Shown piece after piece: positions 55,155 to 62,341 of a DNA stretch of 64,000 nucleotides (its first letter is position 1; each line of letters begins with the position of its first letter). Source of the DNA: Corynebacterium sp. Marseille-P4321 (GTDB lineage Bacteria > Actinomycetota > Actinomycetes > Mycobacteriales > Mycobacteriaceae); the NCBI RefSeq assembly GCF_903645305.1, contig NZ_CAHJXO010000001.1, positions 744,001 through 808,000 on the forward strand. Direction: 5' to 3'. The notes under the pieces were generated by a model. It worked only from the letters and a program-made list of their open reading frames with translations. It was not told where the DNA came from and did not search any database. The translations under genes were made by a program, and so were the position numbers.

Positions 55155-56143
55155 TCGCCGTAGCGCACGGCGCGGGTGATGTCTTGGACCACCCGCGCTT
55201 GTTCATTTCCGCCCGAGTACACCAGGCGGGTGGTCGCGGCCACCTGTCCGCTGGCGGGCAGCGGCTGGCGCAGGTTCACCACAACTCGCCCTTCGGAGGT
55301 GGTTGAGGTGGATTCCACCTCAACGTCGCTGCCGTCGAGCTCGCCCGCGACGTCGTTGTCGATGGTCACACTGCTTTGCGACGGGTTCTCATCCACGTCC
55401 ACCCCCAGCGTGACCGCGTCGCCTTCGATGCCTTCCACGGTGTAGGTGGTCGTGCGCACCATCGTCTTGTCGCCGGCCACGCGGTTTTTTACCGTCCACG
55501 TGCCTCCGACGCCCACCGGGTCTTCCGGGAAGATGACGTTGGTGGTTACCAGCGACAGCAGCGCGGGTTCCACGAGCTGCAGTCCGCGCGGGGCAGCCTC
55601 CGGGGGAGCGAGCAGCTGCAGGGTGGAAATCTCGCCGCGGTCGTCCGCGCGCCAGCGCATGAGGAAGCCTTCCGCGCTGGCCACGTCCTGGCCGATGTTT
55701 AGGTCCGTGTGCTTGCCGGAGCCGACGGTGAAGTCGATCTCGCGGCTTGCTTCCTGCTCATCGCCCTCGGGTGCTGGGGCGGGTTTAGCGACGATGTCGA
55801 GCGGCAGCGTGGTGGTGTTCACGTCGCCGCCCGCCGGTGCGTTCTCGTTTACCTCCACGCCCGCTTCCGCGGTGGCTTGGTCGATGCCAGCGGAAATGGC
55901 GACCGTGGTCTGCGTTGCATCCTTGCCGTCAGCGTTGCTGTCTGCGTGGTCTGAGTACCGCAGTACCTGCGGGTTTTCGCCCTCGGCGAGGAGCTCCACA
56001 TCCGCGGCGTCGACGGGGAAAACCGGGATGCCTTCGAATGGGTCAGGCTCGCTCGAGCAGGCGGCAAGTGGTGCGCAAAGCCCCGCGAGCAGCGCGGCGG
56101 TGAGAACCCGGTGGCGTGCAGTGGTGCCTTTCAAACTGAACAT
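55151..56143 (-). CDS. DUF6263-like lipoprotein
   Basis: A 330-residue protein starting MFSLKGTTARHRVLTAALLAGLCAPLAACSS, a clear lipoprotein signal peptide with lipidation at LAAC. The body is beta-rich with no catalytic motif I recognise (GGTWTVKNRVAGDKTMVRTTTYTVEGIEGDAVTL); the overall pattern resembles the DUF6263 family of actinobacterial lipoproteins. ATG 56143 lies 39 bp from the divergent lspA start, and TAGGTT lies 7 bp before it as a -10, predicting a leaderless message. LspA would process it. Confidence 0.7.
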   Translation of the reverse strand: MFSLKGTTARHRVLTAALLAGLCAPLAACSSEPDPFEGIPVFPVDAADVELLAEGENPQVLRYSDHADSNADGKDATQTTVAISAGIDQATAEAGVEVNENAPAGGDVNTTTLPLDIVAKPAPAPEGDEQEASREIDFTVGSGKHTDLNIGQDVASAEGFLMRWRADDRGEISTLQLLAPPEAAPRGLQLVEPALLSLVTTNVIFPEDPVGVGGTWTVKNRVAGDKTMVRTTTYTVEGIEGDAVTLGVDVDENPSQSSVTIDNDVAGELDGSDVEVESTSTTSEGRVVVNLRQPLPASGQVAATTRLVYSGGNEQARVVQDITRAVRYGD

Positions 56144-56182
56144 TGTTCTAAACCTACCCACCCCGGCTACAGTTGGTGCGCA

Positions 56183-56683
56183 ATGGATCAGGCAGACACA
56201 AAGCGGAAAACCCCGCGCTATCTCGGCGCGGTGGTGGCCGTCATGCTCATCGTCGCAGCATTAGACCAGGCCGTAAAGCAGCTCATGGTCACCTGGCTCG
56301 AGCCGGGGCAGGCCGTGCCGGTCATCGGCGACTGGTTCCGCTTCTACCTGCTGTTCAACCCAGGGGCGGCGTTTTCCATGGGGCAGAACTCCACGTGGCT
56401 GTTTACCACTATCCAGCTGGTGTTTGTCATCGGTGCGCTGTGGTTCGGCCCGCGGATGGACACCCGCTTTGAGGCTCTAGGTCTGGCGCTGATCGCTGGC
56501 GGTGCGCTGGGCAACCTCATTGACAGGCTGTTCCGCGACCCGGGCTTTTGGTTCGGCCACGTGGTGGATTACATCTCGGTGGGTAACTTCGCGGTGTTCA
56601 ACTTGGCTGACGCGGCGATCACGGTTGGCGTGGTGGTGTTCGTCATTGCCACCTTCATCGGGGAGGGTGCCCGTGAGCGGTGA
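56183..56683 (+). CDS. lspA: Lipoprotein signal peptidase (signal peptidase II)
   Basis: A 166-residue aspartyl protease with four membrane segments. It has LFNPGAAFSMGQ and the catalytic region GNLIDRLFRDPGFWFGHVVDYISVGNFAVFNLADAAITVG, holding the two active-site Asp residues. It cleaves lipoprotein signal peptides after lipidation; five lipoproteins of this window (CtaC, the trypsin-like protease, the MTB12-like protein, the DUF6263-like protein and the export adaptor) are its likely substrates. TACAGT lies 9 bp before ATG 56183. The stop overlaps rluD by 11 bp. Confidence 0.95.
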   Translation: MDQADTKRKTPRYLGAVVAVMLIVAALDQAVKQLMVTWLEPGQAVPVIGDWFRFYLLFNPGAAFSMGQNSTWLFTTIQLVFVIGALWFGPRMDTRFEALGLALIAGGALGNLIDRLFRDPGFWFGHVVDYISVGNFAVFNLADAAITVGVVVFVIATFIGEGARER

Positions 56684-57602
56684 GTTTCGGGCCCTGCCGG
56701 TTCCGGAGGGGCTAGAGGGAATGCGTGTGGACGCCGCGATTGCGAAGCTGTTCGGCGTCTCCCGCGCCGTCGCTGCGGAGATGGCCGCATCGGGCAGTGT
56801 GCTTGTCGACGGAGCTCCCGCTGGCAAGTCCGACCGCGTGCCCGCGGGGGTGATGCTTGAGGCCACGCTGCCCGAGCCGAAGCGTGCCCCGGAACCCTCC
56901 CGCGAGATCGTGGACGGGTTGGACGTCTTGTACCAGGACGAGGACCTAATCGTGGTGGACAAGCCTGTCGGCGTGGCTGCCCACCCCACGCTCGGGTGGG
57001 AGGGCCCCGATGTGGTCGGCGGGCTGCAGGCGATGGGCATCCAGCTGCCTGATGCTGGTCCCCCGGAGCGCAAAGGCATCGTGCAGCGCCTCGACGTGGG
57101 CACCTCCGGCGCCATGGTGGTTGCGTTAAGCGTGCCGGCGTACTCGGTGCTCAAGCGGGCGTTCAAAGAACGCGCGGTGGACAAGACGTATCACGCGATG
57201 GTGCAGGGGCTGCCGGACCCGATCGTGGGCACAATCGACGCCCCGATTGGCCGCCACCCGTCCTCAGGGTGGAAGTTCGCGGTCACCGCCGACGGACGCC
57301 CGAGTATCACGCACTACGAAGTCATCGAGGCGTTTCGGCGTGCGAGCCTTTTGGAAGTGCACTTGGAAACCGGCCGTACCCACCAGATCAGGGTGCACAT
57401 GTCCTCTGTGGGGCATCCGTGCGTGGGCGACCCGATGTACGGCTGCGACCCGAACCTCGCGCGCGAGCTGGGGCTCGTCCGCCAGTGGCTGCACGCCACT
57501 GGGCTCGGGTTCGTCCACCCGCGCACCGGCAAATACATGGAGGTTACCTCGCCGTATCCGGACGATTTGGCTGTCGCGCTTGAGCGCGTGCGCAATGCGT
57601 AA
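56673..57602 (+). CDS. rluD: RluD-type 23S rRNA pseudouridine synthase
   Basis: A 309-residue protein with an N-terminal S4-like RNA-binding domain (MRVDAAIAKLFGVSRAVAAEMAASGSVLVDG) and the catalytic RluA/RluD motif GIVQRLDVGTSGAMVVA with its active Asp, followed by LETGRTHQIRVHMSSVGHPCVGDPMYG. It isomerises uridines in helix 69 of 23S rRNA by family expectation. GTG 56673 has GGGGAGGG upstream and overlaps lspA; lspA-rluD pairing is common in bacteria. Its stop overlaps the next gene by 8 bp. Confidence 0.92.
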   Translation: MSGEFRALPVPEGLEGMRVDAAIAKLFGVSRAVAAEMAASGSVLVDGAPAGKSDRVPAGVMLEATLPEPKRAPEPSREIVDGLDVLYQDEDLIVVDKPVGVAAHPTLGWEGPDVVGGLQAMGIQLPDAGPPERKGIVQRLDVGTSGAMVVALSVPAYSVLKRAFKERAVDKTYHAMVQGLPDPIVGTIDAPIGRHPSSGWKFAVTADGRPSITHYEVIEAFRRASLLEVHLETGRTHQIRVHMSSVGHPCVGDPMYGCDPNLARELGLVRQWLHATGLGFVHPRTGKYMEVTSPYPDDLAVALERVRNA

Positions 57603-58104
57603 ACTGCTCGGCACTGTCGGTGCCGTCGCCGCGCTCGCGGCCGCGGTCGGCGCGTGCTGGGCTATAGGTACGGCTCACCCCGTGCCGGATCCGACCCCGC
57701 GTGGCGACCAGCTGGGCATGGAGGACGGAGAGACCCGGGACGAATACGTCGCCCGCGCGAATGCTTCGATCGGGGAGGATCTCGCGGACGCTTCCGCGTA
57801 CGCGCTCGTCTCCTTTCAGCAACCGGTTGCGGCGGAGGAGGCGGCGCGTGTGGTTGAGGGGGTGGAAAGGGTAAACGCTGTCGTGGCAAAGCAACATGCC
57901 CCTGTTGCCGTTCCGGAGCCAGTGGCCGGAGCCACCCGCGCCGACGTGTTCGCGCGTGCCGTTGGGGACGACATCGCGGCGCTAGTGGTTCGCGACAGCA
58001 GCGAGGTGCTGCGCGCAGTGGCACAAAACCCGGGCGTGCTTGCCGTCGAGGCGCTGCCGCCGGACGCGGTGTGGGGCGCGTTCGGAGTGCGCGAAGTGCG
58101 CTAG
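57595..58104 (+). CDS. Membrane-anchored or secreted hypothetical protein
   Basis: A 169-residue protein from ATG 57595 with an N-terminal hydrophobic segment (LLGTVGAVAALAAAVGACWAIGTA, no clear lipobox). The rest is an Ala/Val-rich soluble domain (ADASAYALVSFQQPVAAEEAARVVEGVERVNAVVAKQHAPVAVPEP) with no recognised motif. It overlaps rluD by 8 bp, so it is coexpressed with lspA-rluD. I do not recognise the family. Confidence 0.7.
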   Translation: MRKLLGTVGAVAALAAAVGACWAIGTAHPVPDPTPRGDQLGMEDGETRDEYVARANASIGEDLADASAYALVSFQQPVAAEEAARVVEGVERVNAVVAKQHAPVAVPEPVAGATRADVFARAVGDDIAALVVRDSSEVLRAVAQNPGVLAVEALPPDAVWGAFGVREVR

Positions 58105-58113
58105 CGCGGGGTG

Positions 58114-58119
58114 TATAGT
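58114..58119 (+). promoter_or_regulatory. Candidate -10 for the MacAB-like export cassette
   Basis: TATAGT at 58114-58119, 10 bp after the preceding stop codon and about 42 bp before the TTG start. No convincing -35. Confidence 0.5.
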
Positions 58120-58160
58120 TTGGCAGAGTTCAAAAACCGCACTGGACGCGAGGAGACCTC

Positions 58161-59918
58161 TTGGCTACCCACAACCGACGCAACCGCAGCCGTTTCACGC
58201 ACGCGGGGCTCGCATTGGCGATGGCATCGGCCCTCGCCCTGTCTGCCTGCGGCTTTGGCGGCGGAGGGGGAGCCGATAACGCCGAGGGCGACGGGCTGAA
58301 CCCGGGCGACTACACGGTTGCCGCCGCCGACGGAGTTTCGAACAGTGTGGTGGTGACCGGCAACATCGAGCCGGTGCGACAAGTCAACATCACCTCCGCT
58401 CTGCAGTCCGAGGTGGAAAAAGTTTCGGTCAAGGCTGGCGACCGCGTGCGCGCCGAGCAGTTCCTGGCCTCCCTGAACACGGATCAACTAGAGCGCCAGC
58501 TGGAAATCCAGCAGAAGCAGCAGGCAAACGCGCAAGCCGACGCCATGGCTGCGGTGGAGCAGGCACAGGCGCAGTTGGATGCGTACCAGGCCAGCATCAA
58601 TAACGGCACCCACCCGGGTATTCGCGCCGCGCAGGCCCAGGTAAACCAGGCCCAGGCCGCGTACAACGCCGTCGCGGGCGCGAACGGTGGCGCACGCGTG
58701 GTGTCCCAGGGCATCGCGGCAGTGGAGCGCGCAGTGGGCGACGCTTCCTCCGTAGTCCGCGGCGGTACGCAGGGCACCGCCGGTGCGCCGGGTCGCGCGT
58801 TGACGCCACCGGCGCCGCCGGTTGTGCCGTCACCGGGTGCCCCGGGTGCAGTCCCTGGCGCTGGCGCCGCTCCTGGCGCTCCCGGTGCAGTTCCTGGGGC
58901 TGGCGCGGGCGTGAATCCGAACGACATCGCGGCGCAGCTGGGCGGCGGCACTGGCGTTGGTGCGGGTGCTGGCGCAGGTTTGAGCGCCGAAGAAGCGTAT
59001 GCGGCGCTGCAGGAAGCGCGCGCGGACCTCGAGGTCGCGCGCACCCAGGCGGCGCAAGAACGCGACCAGCTCCAGGCGCAGGTGAACTCCGCATGGCGCC
59101 AGGCCGAGGCGGCGCAGCTTACCGAGGGTGATGGCACCCTGGAGTACCAGGTGCAGGAATCCACCATTTACGCGCCGATCTCTGGTCTTGTGACGAGCGT
59201 GGACGTGCGTGAGGGTGACATTCCGCAGGGTAAGCTGCTCTCCATCGCGGACGATTCGCGGTTGATGATCCGCACCGACGTCCGCGAGGTCGACGTGCCG
59301 AACATCTCCGAGGGAGACAAGGTGAAGTTCACCTCCACTGCCACGGGCAAGAAGGAATTCACCGGGCGAGTGGTGCGCATCGCTCCTGCCGCGGGCAACG
59401 GCGGCGGCGCTGTAGCGGCGCAGAACCCGGCCATGGCGATGGGTGGCGGCGGCGAAGGCGGCTCGTCCACAGTGACATTCCCCGTGGAGATCGAGGTGAC
59501 CGGCGACAAGGAAGGCCTGCTGCTGGGCGGCAGCGTGCGCGCCGAGATCATCACCGAGGAGGCCGCGGGCGCGATCAGCGTGCCGGTGGACGCGGTGTAC
59601 GAAAACGAAGACGGCGAGAAGACGGTGCTGGTGCTCGCCACAGACTCCGACGACGCGACCTCGGGCACAGTAGAGGAGCGCTCTGTGAAAACGGGCGCGG
59701 CCAATGACGTGGATATCGCGGTAACGGGCGGCGAGCTGAAGGCCGGCGACATTGTGATCAACTGGCCGGACGAGTACCAGGGCCGCATCGGCGAGCACGT
59801 GGACATCACGGACCCGAACTTCGACCCGGCGGCCGTGCGCGAAGCACGCGAGAAGAAGCAGCCCACCACGGCGACGGTAACGGTAACGAGCACCCGCCGC
59901 GCCACTGAGGCGCAGTAG
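58161..59918 (+). CDS. Efflux adaptor lipoprotein (HlyD/MacA-like membrane fusion protein)
   Basis: A 585-residue protein from TTG 58161, with GAGGAGA upstream. The signal peptide ends at LSAC (lipidated Cys30). Two half-lipoyl segments (VNITSALQSEVEKVSVKAGDRVRAEQ and ESTIYAPISGLVTSVDVREGDIPQG) flank a coiled-coil hairpin rich in AQAQ/EEA heptads, and a beta-barrel domain follows. In the hairpin loop is a Pro-Gly-Ala repeat (two 13-residue copies of PGAPGAVPGAGAA/G). It forms a three-gene cassette with the ATPase and permease that follow, so it should bridge the transporter to extracytoplasmic substrates. Confidence 0.85.
   Translation: MATHNRRNRSRFTHAGLALAMASALALSACGFGGGGGADNAEGDGLNPGDYTVAAADGVSNSVVVTGNIEPVRQVNITSALQSEVEKVSVKAGDRVRAEQFLASLNTDQLERQLEIQQKQQANAQADAMAAVEQAQAQLDAYQASINNGTHPGIRAAQAQVNQAQAAYNAVAGANGGARVVSQGIAAVERAVGDASSVVRGGTQGTAGAPGRALTPPAPPVVPSPGAPGAVPGAGAAPGAPGAVPGAGAGVNPNDIAAQLGGGTGVGAGAGAGLSAEEAYAALQEARADLEVARTQAAQERDQLQAQVNSAWRQAEAAQLTEGDGTLEYQVQESTIYAPISGLVTSVDVREGDIPQGKLLSIADDSRLMIRTDVREVDVPNISEGDKVKFTSTATGKKEFTGRVVRIAPAAGNGGGAVAAQNPAMAMGGGGEGGSSTVTFPVEIEVTGDKEGLLLGGSVRAEIITEEAAGAISVPVDAVYENEDGEKTVLVLATDSDDATSGTVEERSVKTGAANDVDIAVTGGELKAGDIVINWPDEYQGRIGEHVDITDPNFDPAAVREAREKKQPTTATVTVTSTRRATEAQ
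58833..58910 (+). repeat. Two tandem 39-bp units in the adaptor hairpin loop
   Basis: Encodes PGAPGAVPGAGAA followed by PGAPGAVPGAGAG. It lies between the two coiled-coil arms, within a wider Pro/Gly/Ala/Val-rich linker. Confidence 0.85.
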
Positions 59919-59928
59919 GGAAGCCGCG

Positions 59929-60999
59929 GTGAGCACACCTTTTTCCCGGTGGCGGAAGAAACCGCGCCACGGTGCAGACGACAGCGTTGAGCGGGCTGAG
60001 CAGTTCGAACACGCCGACGACAACGGAAACGACCCGTTTTTCTTCGGCGAGGAGGATGACGACTGGGACGACGGATGGGTGAACACTGATGCGTTGCCCC
60101 AAGTAGACGCACCGGTAGGCAATGAGGGCGCCAAGGACCCGAGCAAAGGCGTGCCCATTGCCGCGCCCGCGCCGCACAACCCGTACGCGCAGCAGCAGGC
60201 GCCAGCTCCGAAAGCCAAGAAGCCACGGAAGGTTACGGCCGGGGCGGGGCGAGCTTTAGACGTCGATAAGCAAACTGCTCCCTCGACCATGGGTAATACC
60301 GGGCTGCTCATTGACATGCGCGACATTGTGAAGACCTATAACGAGGGCGAGCCGAGCGAGCTGACGGTACTGCACGGCATTGACTTCCATGCGGATCAGG
60401 GCGAGTTTGTATCCATTGTCGGACCTTCCGGCTGCGGTAAATCGACGCTGATGAACCTCATCGGCATGCTGGACCGACCCACCGGCGGCGCGTACGCGTT
60501 CAACGGCGAGCCCGTCTACGCGAAAGAAGACAAGGAGCTGGCGGCATACCGTAGCCAGAACATCGGCTTCATTTTCCAGAACTTCAACCTGGTGGGGCGC
60601 ATCGACGCGCTACAGAACGTGGCCATGCCCATGATGTACGCGGGTGTGGGCAAAGCCGAGCGCGAGGAACGCGCGGCCGATTTGCTCACCCGCATGGGCA
60701 TGGGCGATCGCCTCCACCACAACCCAAACGAACTCTCCGGCGGTCAGAAGCAGCGCGTGGCGATTGCACGCAGCCTGGCGAACGACCCGGACCTTTTGCT
60801 TGCCGACGAGCCCACGGGCGCCCTGGACTCCAAGACCGGGCGCATGGTGATGGATCTTTTCCACGAGCTGAACAGCGACCTGGGTAAGGCGATCGTGTTC
60901 ATTACCCACAACCCGGAGCTTGCCGAGGAAACCGGCCGCGTGGTGGAGATGATGGACGGGCGCATCGACAACGTGCGCGTGCCGGGGAAGGGGCAGTAG
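59929..60999 (+). CDS. ABC transporter ATPase (MacB/LolD-type) with acidic N-terminal extension
   Basis: A 356-residue protein from GTG 59929. The C-terminal ~235 residues are a standard ABC ATPase: Walker A GPSGCGKST, signature LSGGQKQRVAIARS and Walker B LLLADEPTGALDS, closest in type to MacB/LolD. The first ~120 residues are an unusual extension: acidic and aromatic (NGNDPFFFGEEDDDWDDGW), then Pro/Ala/Lys-rich (NPYAQQQAPAPKAKKPRKV). It powers the permease encoded next. It starts 10 bp after the adaptor gene. Confidence 0.9.
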   Translation: MSTPFSRWRKKPRHGADDSVERAEQFEHADDNGNDPFFFGEEDDDWDDGWVNTDALPQVDAPVGNEGAKDPSKGVPIAAPAPHNPYAQQQAPAPKAKKPRKVTAGAGRALDVDKQTAPSTMGNTGLLIDMRDIVKTYNEGEPSELTVLHGIDFHADQGEFVSIVGPSGCGKSTLMNLIGMLDRPTGGAYAFNGEPVYAKEDKELAAYRSQNIGFIFQNFNLVGRIDALQNVAMPMMYAGVGKAEREERAADLLTRMGMGDRLHHNPNELSGGQKQRVAIARSLANDPDLLLADEPTGALDSKTGRMVMDLFHELNSDLGKAIVFITHNPELAEETGRVVEMMDGRIDNVRVPGKGQ

Positions 61000-62274
61000 G
61001 TGAATATTCGCGAATCGCTGCGGCTGGCCGTATCCAGCCTGAACACGAACAAGCTGCGCTCGCTGCTGACCCTTCTGGGCATCATCATCGGCATCATGGC
61101 CGTGATCATCATCATGACGCTCGGCCGTGCTCTGGAAAACGACGTGATGGGCGGGCTGGAGGAAGCCGGTACCACAACGTACCCCGTGTACATCCACGAG
61201 GTGCCGGAAGAGAGCGACGACGTGGACCCGGAGGACCCCTTCGGCGCGTTCACCATGGCACCGCCGACGAACGAGCGCGACGCGATGACGCTCGATGAGC
61301 TGCAAGAACTGGATCGGTTCTTCGGCGAGAGGGTTACTGGCGTGGACCTCGAATACTCCCTCGAGGGCGAGGCCAAGGTCGGCGACAAGACGACCTCCAC
61401 CGGCATCAACCCGGTTCTGGCGGGCTCGCTGGATATGCGCGGGCTTGAGGTGGAGTACGGCCGTGGCATCACGCAGGACATGATCGACGGTGCCCGCCCG
61501 GTCGCGGTGGCGTCGCCCACACTGGTCGAGGCGCTTTTCGACGGCGACGCTGTATCCGCCCTCGGTGAGAGAGTAGACGTGGAAGCTGACGGGCAGACCG
61601 GAGTGTTCACCATCGTCGGCGTGGCGCAGGAAGCCGACCAGAATCCCATGTTCGGGCAGATGTCGTACGCGGACATCTACATCCCCGCTACGGCCGCGGA
61701 CCGGGTGGGTGCGGACGTGAGCTGGACTGCGTCGTTTAGCGTGCGCTCTGCGCCGACGGAGGACCCGGAGGTGTTCCGCGCGGACCTGCAGGAGTACCTG
61801 GACCGCCAGTACCGCGGCAACGACGCCTACACCGCGGAGGTCTTCGACATCGCCGCCTCGCTGGAGGAGCTGACCGCCATTTTCCGCACCATGTCGGTGG
61901 TGCTGTCCGCGATCGGTGGCATCTCGCTGCTCGTCGGCGGCATCGGCGTGATGAACATCATGCTGATCACGGTCACCGAGCGCACCCGGGAGATCGGTGT
62001 GCGTAAGGCGCTCGGCGCGACGCAGAACGACATCCGCATGCAGTTCATCATTGAGGCGATGATGGTGTGCCTCATCGGCGGCATCATCGGCGTGGTGCTC
62101 GGCGGAGCGATCGGCATGATTGCCTCGTCGGCCCTATTGTCGCTGACCTGGCCGCCGTTGTCCGCGGTGCTGTTTTCGCTTCTGTTCTCGCTGGCAATCG
62201 GCGTGTTCTTCGGCGCGTACCCGGCGTCGAAGGCCGCGAAGATGCAGCCCATCGACGCGCTGCGCTACGAGTAA
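61000..62274 (+). CDS. MacB-like ABC transporter permease (FtsX fold)
   Basis: A 424-residue protein from GTG 61000, directly after the ATPase stop. It has an N-terminal helix (about residues 20-42), a ~230-residue extracytoplasmic MacB-type domain, and three C-terminal helices with the FtsX signature SLLVGGIGVMNIMLITVTERTREIGVRKALGAT. Such permeases work by mechanotransmission, pushing or extracting substrates outside the membrane rather than carrying them through. The cargo is unknown; drugs, peptides or lipids are possible. Confidence 0.9.
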   Translation: MNIRESLRLAVSSLNTNKLRSLLTLLGIIIGIMAVIIIMTLGRALENDVMGGLEEAGTTTYPVYIHEVPEESDDVDPEDPFGAFTMAPPTNERDAMTLDELQELDRFFGERVTGVDLEYSLEGEAKVGDKTTSTGINPVLAGSLDMRGLEVEYGRGITQDMIDGARPVAVASPTLVEALFDGDAVSALGERVDVEADGQTGVFTIVGVAQEADQNPMFGQMSYADIYIPATAADRVGADVSWTASFSVRSAPTEDPEVFRADLQEYLDRQYRGNDAYTAEVFDIAASLEELTAIFRTMSVVLSAIGGISLLVGGIGVMNIMLITVTERTREIGVRKALGATQNDIRMQFIIEAMMVCLIGGIIGVVLGGAIGMIASSALLSLTWPPLSAVLFSLLFSLAIGVFFGAYPASKAAKMQPIDALRYE

Positions 62275-62327
62275 GACCGAGTTACGCCGAATTACAATGG
62301 GGGATTTTTCGGCGTCGCCGGGCAGTC

Positions 62328-62341
62328 TAAGATGACCGGCA
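62328..62341 (+). promoter_or_regulatory. dnaE -10 box predicting a leaderless mRNA
   Basis: TAAGAT at 62328-62333 ends 7 bp before ATG 62341. An alternative -10, TACAAT at 62293-62298, would give a leader of about 35 nt. Confidence 0.45.
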
